Below are positions 48,582-57,202 of a stretch of 64,000 nucleotides of DNA, one piece after another. How positions within the stretch are numbered: position 1 is the stretch's first letter; each line of letters opens with the position of its first letter. Made by a program: the position numbers and the translations under genes. Below the pieces are notes generated by a model. That model saw nothing but the letters and a program-made list of their open reading frames with translations, was not told where the DNA came from and ran no database searches. The DNA is from Campylobacter blaseri (GTDB lineage Bacteria > Campylobacterota > Campylobacteria > Campylobacterales > Campylobacteraceae): assembly GCF_013201895.1 (NCBI RefSeq), contig NZ_CP053841.1, positions 434,001 through 498,000 on the forward strand, read 5' to 3'.

Positions 48582-49317
48582 AAAAATAAATAAATGGGAA
48601 CCTGATGATTTTGAATTAGAGATGAATACCGTTTGGTCTTTCCCAAAACGAGGAGATTGGGCGACTCATGATGCTAAATGGAGAGGAAATTGGTCACCTT
48701 ATATACCTAGAAATTTAATATTAAGATATTCAAAAAAGGGTGATATTATACTAGATCAGTTTGTTGGTGGTGGAACTACATTAGTTGAGGCAAAATTATT
48801 AAATAGAGATATAATTGGTGTAGATATAAATGATGTTGCATTAAATAGATGCAAAGAAAAAATTGATTTTGAATGGGAAAATGCGGGACAGGTATATCTA
48901 AAAAAAGGTGATGCAAGAAAGTTGGATTTTATTAAAGATGAAAGCATAGATTTAATTTGTACCCATCCACCATATGCTAATATTATTAAGTATAGCGAAA
49001 ATTTGGAAAATGATTTATCACATTTAAAAGTTAAAGATTTTTTAGACGAAATGAAATTTGTTGCAAAAGAATGTTATAGAGTTCTAAAGAAAGATAAATT
49101 TTGCACCATACTTATGGGTGATACAAGGCAAAAAGGTCATGTAATTCCAATGAGTTTTGAAGTAATGAAGATATTTGAAGCAGAAGGCTTTAAAACAAAA
49201 GAAATTATCATAAAAGAACAACATAATTGTAAAGCAACAGGTTTTTGGAAAACAAATAGTGTTAAGTATAATTTTTTATTGTTGGCACATGAATATTTGT
49301 TTGTGTTTAGGAAGTGA
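48574..49317 (+). CDS. DNA methyltransferase with HPPY motif, partner of the Mrr-like nuclease
   Basis: 247-residue SAM-dependent methylase of the N4-cytosine/N6-adenine class. Motif I region DQFVGGGTTLVEA (usual form D-P-F-x-G-x-G-T-T), acidic IIGVDINDVAL, and catalytic motif IV ICTHPPYANIIKYS. The first position of the (D/N/S)PP(Y/F) motif is His here. Such HPPY variants occur, but target base and site cannot be read from it. RVLKKDKFCTILMGDTRQ and HEYLFVFRK complete the fold. It is coupled to the Mrr-like gene by an 8-base overlap. Confidence 0.86.
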   Translation: MSKKINKWEPDDFELEMNTVWSFPKRGDWATHDAKWRGNWSPYIPRNLILRYSKKGDIILDQFVGGGTTLVEAKLLNRDIIGVDINDVALNRCKEKIDFEWENAGQVYLKKGDARKLDFIKDESIDLICTHPPYANIIKYSENLENDLSHLKVKDFLDEMKFVAKECYRVLKKDKFCTILMGDTRQKGHVIPMSFEVMKIFEAEGFKTKEIIIKEQHNCKATGFWKTNSVKYNFLLLAHEYLFVFRK

Positions 49318-49345
49318 AATAGTCAAATTAAAGGAGTGATTATAA

Positions 49346-51089
49346 ATGGAAATTAAAGTAAAACAAAAGGATTATGATTTAGTAAAAAAATAAGTATAAC
49401 TTATGCTGATTCTTTTAAAATAAAGGATAGCTCTTTAGATGAAAATGACAAAGCAAGAATAGGCTTTTATTTTCTAGCTTTGGAACTAATTTTAGGAATA
49501 AAAGATATAGCAGAATTGTCAACAAAAATAATAGATTCTTCTTTTCAAGAAAAGGTTAATGGAGTTATTAATGAAGATTTAGGCATTGACGCTGTACACA
49601 TAGATGAAAATAATAATAGGATTTGTCTATTTAATTTTAAGTATAGAGATACATTAAAAAAGGGAAGTGCTAAAACGCCTGCTGATTTAAGATCTACAAA
49701 TTCATTTTTAGGCTATATTAAAGATGATGAACGGTTTAATAAAGACAAAGAAAAAATAACTGAATTGACTAAAGAAAAGATTTATGAAATCATAGAATTT
49801 AAGAAAATCGAACCAGAATTTAAGTGTGAATTGTACATGGTTAGTAATGATTGTACGGTTTTAGATGAAGAAGACCCTTCGGTGGTTGAATTCATTGATA
49901 CTTATTCTTGGTTAGATGTTGAAAATTTTAATTTGTTAGATTTGTCCAAGGAATTGGCAATAAAACCAGATAATAATAAAGCTTCACTTATATTAAATGA
50001 TAAAGAACTACTACAGCATGATATGGATGGGTATACAACTGCAAATTCATATGTTGCTAAAGTCAATATAGTTGATTTAATACGAATTACTAGTACTAAT
50101 CATAAATTGAGAGAGAAGGAAAGTATAGATGAGTCTTCTATAATTTTAGAACAAGAAATTGATATAAATGTATTGTTTGATAATGTTAGGGGATATTTAG
50201 GGTCTACCAAATACAATAAAAATATTATATCTACATTGGAAGTAGAACCAGAAAAGTTTTTTCTTTTCAATAATGGGTTAACTATTACTGCAGATGATAT
50301 AATTGTTAAAAAAATAAGAATGGATAAATGCTATAAAATTGAGTTAATTAACTATCAAATAGTAAATGGCGGCCAAACATTAAGGAGCATTTATCAATTT
50401 AAAGATGAACACAGAAGAAAATAAATAATTTAGCAAGAGCAAGTGTATTAATTAGGTTTTTTAAAACTGGTCTTGAAGATGGGTTAGTCAATAAAGTCTC
50501 CGAATATACAAATAGTCAAAATACTATATCAGGTAGAGACCTGAAGTCAGTTGACAAAATTCAGCTAGATATTGAAAAGAGATTTGATATTGAAAATATT
50601 AAATATCTAAGAAAAAGAACAAAAGACAATTTTGAGAGAAAACATAAATATGAAATTTCTATGGAAAAACTAGGACAGCTATTATTGGCATATAATGGAC
50701 ATCCTGAAAAAGTTAGCAATAGTAAAAAGAAAATTTTTGAGGATTATTATAATGTATTATTTAATGATAAGCCTGATTTTATGAATATTTCCATAGAATT
50801 AGTAAAAAATTATCATGCTGTTTTTAACAAATACAAAGATTTAACTGATAAATATAAATATTATGAACAAAAAATATTTTATATAATATATTTGAATAGG
50901 TGCTTCGAAAAAAATGACATTATTAAAAATATTTTATTATTAGAGGAAGTGTTGATGAAATATAGAGCTAATGAGGAAATATCACCCGCAAGAAAACTTA
51001 TCCAAAAAGGGTTTAAGGATGAATTGGATAAAAGAATAGTTCAGGAGGGCGGAACTTTAATTAGCCCAATTACATTGAATAAAAAGTAG
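49346..51089 (+). pseudogene. AIPR-family abortive-infection protein, broken at two sites
   Basis: AIPR proteins (abortive infection phage resistance) are anti-phage factors of unclear mechanism. From ATG 49346, behind AAGGAG, the frame stops after 15 codons at an A7 run (49384-49390). The -1 frame reads on (ISITYADSFKIKDSSLDEND...) to 50424, and includes the AIPR core NVRGYLGSTKYNKNI, FFLFNNGLTITADD, NYQIVNGGQTLRS. It stops at an A4 run (50418-50421). A further -1 frame gives INNLARASVLIRFFKTG...KVSEYTNSQNTISGRDLKS to 51089. Two single-A insertions restore ~582 residues, the usual AIPR size. It sits directly after the Mrr/HPPY pair on the same strand and closes the defence block. Confidence 0.88.
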
Positions 51090-51111
51090 GATTATAAATT
51101 TTATTTATTAA

Positions 51112-51140
51112 AAAATAGTATTCATTTGGAATACTATTTT
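51112..51140. terminator. Hairpin terminator after the AIPR gene
   Basis: A 12-bp stem AAAATAGTATTC/GAATACTATTTT with a 5-base loop, 22 bases past the stop, with a T-run within the right arm. It separates the defence block from the osmoprotectant operon. Confidence 0.75.
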
Positions 51141-51293
51141 AATGTTTGAAAACCATCAAAATGGAGTATTGTTATTTTTATTTTATTTGTAGCAAATTTA
51201 TGCTGATTTTAAATGTATTATTAAATATTTATAAATAAATTTAATTTGTAATGTTAGAGTTTTTTAAAAGAAACTAGTTTAGAAAGTTATATA

Positions 51294-52055
51294 TTGATTT
51301 CGATTGAATTTAAAAATGTGTATAAAAAATTTCCAGGAAATGATAAATTTAGTGTTGATGGAGTTAGCACTAAGATAGAAGATGGCGAATTTATCACTAT
51401 ATTAGGCTCTTCTGGTTCTGGAAAAACATCTTTATTAAAGATGATAAATAGATTGCATGACCCCGATAGTGGACAAATACTTCTATTTGGCGAGGACATT
51501 TCAGAAAAAAATGCAGTTGAACTTAGAAGAAGCATAGGCTATGTAATCCAGCAAGTAGGGCTTTTCCCTCATATGACAATAGAAAAAAATGTATCAACAC
51601 TTCCAGACATTTTAAAATGGCCAAAAGATAAAACACAAGCAAGAGTCGATGAACTTCTAACCATGGTAGGCTTAGATCCTAAAAGTTATAAAAGCAGATA
51701 TCCTGCACAACTATCAGGCGGTGAAAAACAAAGGGTAGGGCTTGCACGAGCATTAGCAGTAAGACCAAAAATTATGTTATTAGATGAGCCTTTTGGGGCT
51801 ATTGATGCGATTACAAGATTAAATTTGCAAAATGAGATTTTGAACATACATAAAGGGGTTAAAAAGACTTTTTTGTTTGTAACACACGATATCAACGAAG
51901 CCTTTAAACTAGGAGACCGAGTTATGGTTATGAATCAAGGAAAATTATTACAATTTGATACACCAGAAAACATTGTTAAAAATCCAGAAAACGAATTTGT
52001 TAAGTCTTTGATTTATTCTGCTAGAGCTCAAGAGAAATTTTGGAAAAATTTATAA
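51294..52055 (+). CDS. Osmoprotectant (glycine betaine/choline) ABC transporter ATP-binding protein
   Basis: 253-residue ATPase of the OpuCA/ProV type without the C-terminal CBS pair. Walker A LGSSGSGKTSLL, Q-loop YVIQQVGLFPHMT, signature LSGGEKQRVGLARAL, Walker B MLLDEPFGAID, switch FVTHD. The start is uncertain: TTG 51294 has no clear ribosome site, and nearby TTG codons are possible. It is first of four genes (ATPase, permease, binding lipoprotein, permease) in the OpuC order. The absence of CBS domains suggests that ionic-strength gating differs from OpuA/OpuC. Confidence 0.9.
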   Translation: MISIEFKNVYKKFPGNDKFSVDGVSTKIEDGEFITILGSSGSGKTSLLKMINRLHDPDSGQILLFGEDISEKNAVELRRSIGYVIQQVGLFPHMTIEKNVSTLPDILKWPKDKTQARVDELLTMVGLDPKSYKSRYPAQLSGGEKQRVGLARALAVRPKIMLLDEPFGAIDAITRLNLQNEILNIHKGVKKTFLFVTHDINEAFKLGDRVMVMNQGKLLQFDTPENIVKNPENEFVKSLIYSARAQEKFWKNL

Positions 52056-52090
52056 TGATTTGCATTGCATTATTATAAGGAGAATTAGTT

Positions 52091-52726
52091 ACGGATAAAA
52101 TATTTGATTATTTTGCACAAAATTCGCAAACATATTTTAAGCTACTTATGGACCATATAACAATTAGCTTGATATCGGTTTTAACAGCCATTGTCATAGG
52201 TTTTGGTTTTGGGATAATTGTTTATAAAATGAAAAAGGCAAGAGTATTTATAGAGCAGTTTTTTGGAATTTTAAGAATCATTCCATCTCTTGCAGTGCTA
52301 TTTATCTTGATACCTATCATCGGCACAGGAGTAGTTCCGTCAGTTATAGCATTAATTTTGCTAGCTATACCTCCAATTTTAATAAACACAGTTCAAGGAT
52401 TCATTTCGATACCAAAAGCTACAATTGAAGCGGCAACCGGTATGGGCATGAACAAAATGGAAGTTTTTTACAAGATAAAATTGCCTTTAGCATTTCCGCT
52501 ATTTTTTGCTGGTATAAGAACAGCAACTATAGAGGTGATATCAAGTGCTACTTTAGCCTCTTATATAGGTGCTGGCGGACTTGGAGATATAATATTTACA
52601 GGACTTTCACTTTTAAGATATGATTTATTGTTAATAGGTGGATTTTCTGTGGCATTTTTATCTTTGTTTATTGGTTTTATGCTAGATTTAGTATATAAAA
52701 AATTTACAAAATACCAAATGGTATAA
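52091..52726 (+). CDS. Osmoprotectant ABC permease 1, apparent ACG start
   Basis: OpuCB-type permease with five to six helices and the EAA loop (AATGMGMNKMEVFYKIKLPLA). The first ATG is at 52148, but it has no ribosome site and would cut off the conserved N terminus. A strong AAGGAG at 52077-52082 lies 8 bases before ACG 52091, from which the frame reads DKIFDYFAQNSQTYFKLLM, as in related permeases. So the natural start is probably ACG (mutated from ATG, or a rare start), giving ~211 residues; otherwise 192 residues from 52148. The gene is otherwise intact. Confidence 0.82.
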   Translation, partial: TDKIFDYFAQNSQTYFKLLMDHITISLISVLTAIVIGFGFGIIVYKMKKARVFIEQFFGILRIIPSLAVLFILIPIIGTGVVPSVIALILLAIPPILINTVQGFISIPKATIEAATGMGMNKMEVFYKIKLPLAFPLFFAGIRTATIEVISSATLASYIGAGGLGDIIFTGLSLLRYDLLLIGGFSVAFLSLFIGFMLDLVYKKFTKYQMV

Positions 52727-52742
52727 AAAGGAGAAAATTTAA

Positions 52743-53630
52743 ATGAAAAGAAAAACATTTTTAATAACAGGATTATTATTAGCACTTAGTTTGCTATTTA
52801 CAGGTTGTAATGGTGAAAAAGATAATCAAGTTAAGATAAAAGTTGGCTCTAAAGATTTTACAGAAAATCAAATAGTAGCAGAGCTATATTCACTAGCTTT
52901 AGAAGATGAAGGGTTTAATGTTGAAAGAGTTTTTGATGTTTCATCAGCAGTTATTCACAACTCTATATATAATAACGACATTGATGTATATCCAGAATAC
53001 ACAGGAACAGGACTTTTAGCAGTTTTAAAAATGAGTCCTATAGCAGACCCAGATAAAGTTTATCAAATTGTTAAAAAAGAGTATAAAGATAAATTTAACA
53101 TTGAATGGCTAGATTACTCTAAGGCAAACGATGGACAAGGTTTAGTTATCGCAACAAAAGTAGCACAAAAATATGGTATTAAAACAATTTCGGATTTACA
53201 AAAAAATGCGGACAAAATTAGATTTGCTTCACAAGGAGAATTTAACGAAAGAGAAGATGCATTACCAGCTTTAGAGGCAGTTTATGGGCATTTTAATTGG
53301 AAATCTAGCAAAGTGTATGACAACTCTTTAAAATACCAAGTATTAAAAAATGATGAGGCGGATGTGGCACCAGCTTATACAACCGAAGGAAGACTAACCG
53401 AAAGTGAGTTTATGCTTCTTGAAGATGATAAAAAAGTTTGGCCGCCATACAACTTAGCACCAGTTGTTAGAGCAGAAGTGTTAACAAAAAATCCTAAAAT
53501 AAAGCAAATTCTTAATAAAATAAGTGCTGCATTAAATACAGAAAATTTAACCAAACTAAATGCTGAGGTTGATATAGAAGGCAAGGAGTATAAAGATGTG
53601 GCTAAAAGTTTTTACCAAACTCTTAAATAG
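52743..53630 (+). CDS. Osmoprotectant-binding lipoprotein (OpuCC/OsmF type)
   Basis: 295-residue solute-binding protein with a lipoprotein signal (LLLALSLLFTGC, lipidated Cys at residue 22). The OpuAC/QAT family marks are KVGSKDFTENQIVAELYS, DVYPEYTGTGLLAVL and a C-terminal KISAALNTENLTKLNAEVD. It binds quaternary amines such as glycine betaine, choline or carnitine. It lies between the two permease genes. Ergothioneine transporters (EgtU) belong to the same family but usually have permease and receptor fused, so osmoprotectant is the better call. Confidence 0.9.
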   Translation: MKRKTFLITGLLLALSLLFTGCNGEKDNQVKIKVGSKDFTENQIVAELYSLALEDEGFNVERVFDVSSAVIHNSIYNNDIDVYPEYTGTGLLAVLKMSPIADPDKVYQIVKKEYKDKFNIEWLDYSKANDGQGLVIATKVAQKYGIKTISDLQKNADKIRFASQGEFNEREDALPALEAVYGHFNWKSSKVYDNSLKYQVLKNDEADVAPAYTTEGRLTESEFMLLEDDKKVWPPYNLAPVVRAEVLTKNPKIKQILNKISAALNTENLTKLNAEVDIEGKEYKDVAKSFYQTLK

Positions 53631-53672
53631 TTAAGGCAATTATAAATTTGTAGGATTAAGGGGCTAGCGGAT

Positions 53673-54296
53673 ATGATAGATTACTTTATAAAAAATTCTG
53701 ATATGTTCTTAAATGCATTTTTTGAACATTTATGGATAGTGTTTGTTACTTTAGTCATATCTGTTATATTAGCCATGGTAATGACTTATGTTTTACTAAG
53801 TTTTGAAAAGCTTGGAAATTTGATAAATCATATATTTGCGGTGACTTACTCAGTTCCATCTCTTGCACTATTTGCTATGTTAATACCAGTTTTAGGGTTA
53901 GGCAAGGTAACGGCTATATTTGTTTTGATAATGTATAACCAATATATATTGCTTAGAAATTTTCTTACAGGTATGTTAAATGTTGATTATGGTGTTTTAG
54001 AAGCTGGGCGTGGAATGGGTATGAACAAGTGGCAACTAGTTACTAAAATACAAGTTCCCTTAGCCTTACCTTCTATCATCGCAGGCATTAGACTAGCTAT
54101 AATATCCACCACAGGAATTGCTACAATAGCAGCTACCATTAATGCTGGTGGGCTAGGGGCTGTTTTGTTTTCAGGGCTGAAAACATTTAATATGTATAAG
54201 CTACTTTGGGGAACTATTTTATGTGTATTTATAGCCCTTGTGGCAGATATTGCATTAAAGCAAATCGAAAAATCAATCTCTTCAAAATGGAGATAA
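53673..54296 (+). CDS. Osmoprotectant ABC permease 2
   Basis: 207-residue OpuCD-type permease with about six helices and the EAA loop EAGRGMGMNKWQLVTKIQVPLALPSIIAG. It starts at ATG 53673 behind AAGGGG, 42 bases after the binding-protein gene, and ends the operon. Together with the first permease it forms the heterodimeric membrane channel driven by the ATPase at 51294. Confidence 0.9.
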   Translation: MIDYFIKNSDMFLNAFFEHLWIVFVTLVISVILAMVMTYVLLSFEKLGNLINHIFAVTYSVPSLALFAMLIPVLGLGKVTAIFVLIMYNQYILLRNFLTGMLNVDYGVLEAGRGMGMNKWQLVTKIQVPLALPSIIAGIRLAIISTTGIATIAATINAGGLGAVLFSGLKTFNMYKLLWGTILCVFIALVADIALKQIEKSISSKWR

Positions 54297-54495
54297 ATTA
54301 TATTACCAAAATAATAAAATTATTTTATTAAAAATATATAAAATACTTCAATAGCACTTAAATACTAAATTTATAGTTGCATTAAAATTTAAAAATTCAC
54401 AATAATATCTAATTTTGTAACAATAAGTATAAAATATAATAATAAAATAAATCATTTTAAGTTACAATACTAGCATTTTATATGAGGTTGAAATT

Positions 54496-56058
54496 TTGAG
54501 TAATGAAAAAATGCAAAAAGATGAGCTGCATAGCAAAATTTGGTCTATTGCCGATGATGTTAGAGGTGCAGTTGATGGCTGGGATTTTAAACAATATGTT
54601 TTAGGAATTCTTTTTTATAGGTTTATTTCAGAAAATATAACAGAGTATTTTAATAAAACTGAACACGAAGCTGGAGATTTAGAATTTCATTATGCTAAAA
54701 TCACAGACAAAGAAGCTAATGAGGATTTTAAACCAAATACCGTAGAAGACAAAGGTTTTTTCATCTTACCTAGTCAGCTCTTTGTAAATGTGGTCAAAAA
54801 TGCAGATAGTAACGAAAATTTAAATACAGATTTAGCCAATATATTTAAATCAATTGAAGCAAGTGCTGTGGGTTATGATTCTGAGCAAGATATAAAAGGC
54901 TTGTTTGATGATATTGATACAACAAGTAGCCGTTTAGGCGGTTCTGTGTCTGAGAAAAACTTAAGATTGGCCAAAATTTTAAAGGGCATAAATAGTATAA
55001 AATTTGGAAATTTTGCAGATAATGATATCGATGTTTTTGGTGATGCTTATGAATATTTGATTGCAAATTATGCAAGTAATGCAGGAAAATCAGGAGGTGA
55101 GTTTTTCACCCCTCAAAGTGTCTCAAAACTTCTAGCAAAAATTGTAATGCAAGGTAAAACGAAGATTAACAAAGTATATGATCCCGCATGTGGTTCAGGA
55201 TCGCTTTTGCTTCAAATGAAAAAGCAATTTGAAGAACATATTATAGAAGATGGTTTTTTTGGTCAAGAGATAAATCTTACCACTTTTAATTTAGCTAGAA
55301 TGAATATGTTTTTACATAATATTAATTATAATAACTTCTCATTAAAACGAGGTGATACTTTACTAAACCCACTTCATGATAATGAAAAACCATTTGATGC
55401 AATTGTTTCAAATCCTCCATATTCTATAAAATGGGTAGGCGATGGTGACCCAACTTTGATAAACGATGAGCGTTTTGCTCCAGCTTCTAGACTTGCACCA
55501 AAAAATTATGCTGATTATGCTTTTATAATGCACTCTTTAAGCTATCTTTCAGGTATAGGACGTGCGGCGATTGTCTGTTTTCCGGGAATTTTTTACAGAA
55601 AAGGAGCGGAGCAAACTATAAGAAAATATTTAGTTGACAACAACTTCATTGACTCTATTATAGCACTCCCTGAAAATTTATTTTTTGGTACATCCATTGC
55701 AACTTGTATACTTGTAATGGCAAAGAACAAAACTGATAATAAAATTTTATTTATAGATGCAAGTAAGGAATTTGAGTCAAAAACAAACAATAATATTTTA
55801 TCAACTAAAAATATTGAAAATATAATATCTTATTTTAAAGACAGAACTGACAAAGAATACATTTGCAAGCTTGTAGAGTATGAAAATATACAAAAAAATG
55901 ATTACAACCTTTCGCCTTCAAGTTATGTAGAAAAAGAGGACTTAAGAGAAGTTATAGATATAAAAGTTCTAAATGAAGAGTTAAAACAAACTGTAAGCAA
56001 GATAACAAAACTAAGAGCCTCCATAGATAAAGTAATATTGGAGATCGAAAGTGAGTAA
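54496..56058 (+). CDS. hsdM: Type I restriction-modification methylase subunit HsdM
   Basis: 520-residue N6-adenine methylase of the Type I complex (M2S methylates, R2M2S restricts). Start is TTG 54496 behind TGAGGTTG. The N-terminal helical domain ([32 protein letters not shown]) is followed by [14 protein letters not shown], motif [15 protein letters not shown], and motif [37 protein letters not shown] and a C-terminal coiled coil for HsdS docking complete it. The last 8 bases overlap hsdS. The EcoR124/TypeIC-like N terminus fits the TAEL repeats in hsdS. Confidence 0.97.
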   Translation: MSNEKMQKDELHSKIWSIADDVRGAVDGWDFKQYVLGILFYRFISENITEYFNKTEHEAGDLEFHYAKITDKEANEDFKPNTVEDKGFFILPSQLFVNVVKNADSNENLNTDLANIFKSIEASAVGYDSEQDIKGLFDDIDTTSSRLGGSVSEKNLRLAKILKGINSIKFGNFADNDIDVFGDAYEYLIANYASNAGKSGGEFFTPQSVSKLLAKIVMQGKTKINKVYDPACGSGSLLLQMKKQFEEHIIEDGFFGQEINLTTFNLARMNMFLHNINYNNFSLKRGDTLLNPLHDNEKPFDAIVSNPPYSIKWVGDGDPTLINDERFAPASRLAPKNYADYAFIMHSLSYLSGIGRAAIVCFPGIFYRKGAEQTIRKYLVDNNFIDSIIALPENLFFGTSIATCILVMAKNKTDNKILFIDASKEFESKTNNNILSTKNIENIISYFKDRTDKEYICKLVEYENIQKNDYNLSPSSYVEKEDLREVIDIKVLNEELKQTVSKITKLRASIDKVILEIESE

Positions 56059-57193
56059 AATTTTATCATTAATAAAAAATGATAATGTTGAATGGAAAAA
56101 ACTGGGCGAAGTTTGTGATATTATTAGAGGTGTAAGAGTTACAAAAAAAGATTTAATTGTAAATGGTATTTATCCAGTTGTATCTGGCGGAACTGGCTAT
56201 ATGGGATTTATTGATAAATATAATAGAGAAGAAAATACTATAACTATAGCACAATATGGAACTGCTGGATATGTAAATTGGCAAAAAAATAAATTTTGGG
56301 CGAACGATGTTTGTTTTTGTGTATATCCTAAAAATAATATTAATAATCGTTATTTATATTATTTTTTAACCAATAAACAAAGTTATCTTTATGAAATTTC
56401 AAATAAAACTGCTGTTCCATATAGTATTTCAAAAGAAAAAATTTTAAGTATTAAAATTCCAATTCCTTCTTTAGAGGTTCAGAGTGAAATTGTCCGAATT
56501 CTGGACAATTTCACAGAGCTTACAGCGGAGCTTACAGCGGAGCTTACAGCGGAGCTTACAGCACGCAAAAAACAGTATGAATATTATAGAAATGAACTTT
56601 TAAATTTTAAGAACCCTTCTAAATTTGTAAAAAGTCTATTAGGTAACGGGGGGGGGGGGGTAGAATATAATCAAATGGGGAAAATCTGTATAATCAACAC
56701 AGGAAGTAAGCCTAATAATATTTTTATTAATGGAAAATATAAGTATATTAATGGAGGAACTAGAGAATCTGGTTATCTAGATGAATTTAATAATGATGCT
56801 AATGCAATTACAACACCTTCAAGAGGGCAAGGTGGAATAGGATTTGTTGGCTATCAATCAGAAAAATTTTGGCTTGGAGCATTATGTTACGGAATAAGAG
56901 CTAAAAATCATAAAGAATTAAGTATTAAATATTTATATTTTTATTTATTGACTTCAAATCAAATAATTTTATTAAAACAAGAAGGAGGAACACCTGCTGT
57001 AAATTTAACTGATTTAGAAAAAATTCTCATCCCAATCCCTCCAATTGATGTTCAAGAAAAAATAGTTAAAATTTTAGATAAATTTGATACTTTGGTAAAT
57101 GATATAAGTGAAGGGTTGCCAAAAGAGATAAGTTTGAGAACTAAACAATATGAATATTATAGAGATAAGTTATTAAATTTTAGTAAAACATAA
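56051..57193 (+). CDS. hsdS: Type I specificity subunit HsdS, with TAEL spacer repeats and G13 tract
   Basis: Decides the DNA sequence recognised by the Type I complex. 380 residues from GTG 56051. TRD1 spans about 12-150, ending [20 protein letters not shown] central spacer with four TAEL units (residues 156-171) is followed by [16 protein letters not shown] Gly run encoded by G13 lies at residues 200-203. TRD2 is about 205-340, ending [19 protein letters not shown], and the closing segment is [15 protein letters not shown]. The repeated PIP...QEKIVxILDKF and KQYEYYR modules give the usual two-fold pseudo-symmetry. With G12 the frame hits TAG at once, with G14 a stop within four codons, leaving a TRD1-only half subunit of ~205 residues. 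Confidence 0.95.
   Translation: MSKILSLIKNDNVEWKKLGEVCDIIRGVRVTKKDLIVNGIYPVVSGGTGYMGFIDKYNREENTITIAQYGTAGYVNWQKNKFWANDVCFCVYPKNNINNRYLYYFLTNKQSYLYEISNKTAVPYSISKEKILSIKIPIPSLEVQSEIVRILDNFTELTAELTAELTAELTARKKQYEYYRNELLNFKNPSKFVKSLLGNGGGGVEYNQMGKICIINTGSKPNNIFINGKYKYINGGTRESGYLDEFNNDANAITTPSRGQGGIGFVGYQSEKFWLGALCYGIRAKNHKELSIKYLYFYLLTSNQIILLKQEGGTPAVNLTDLEKILIPIPPIDVQEKIVKILDKFDTLVNDISEGLPKEISLRTKQYEYYRDKLLNFSKT
56516..56563 (+). repeat. Four 12-bp TAEL-encoding repeats in hsdS
   Basis: Unit GAGCTTACAGCG repeated four times, the last ending in A. It encodes E-L-T-A repeats in the spacer helix between the TRDs. In EcoR124 versus EcoR124/3 a change from two to three such units alters the spacer length of the recognised site. 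Confidence 0.93.
56648..56660 (+). repeat. G13 homopolymer in hsdS (in-frame, ON)
   Basis: Thirteen G in an otherwise very AT-rich gene, the classical Campylobacter contingency tract. Present length keeps the frame open through TRD2. Confidence 0.93.
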
Positions 57194-57202
57194 AGGAAAA
57201 AC

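Noticed and set aside
56488-56510. Inverted repeat AATTGTCC-GAATTCT-GGACAATT in hsdS, a possible inversion site
   Set aside because: Only 8-bp arms, inside conserved codons for SEIVRILDN; no second hsdS copy or recombinase gene in the window to recombine with.
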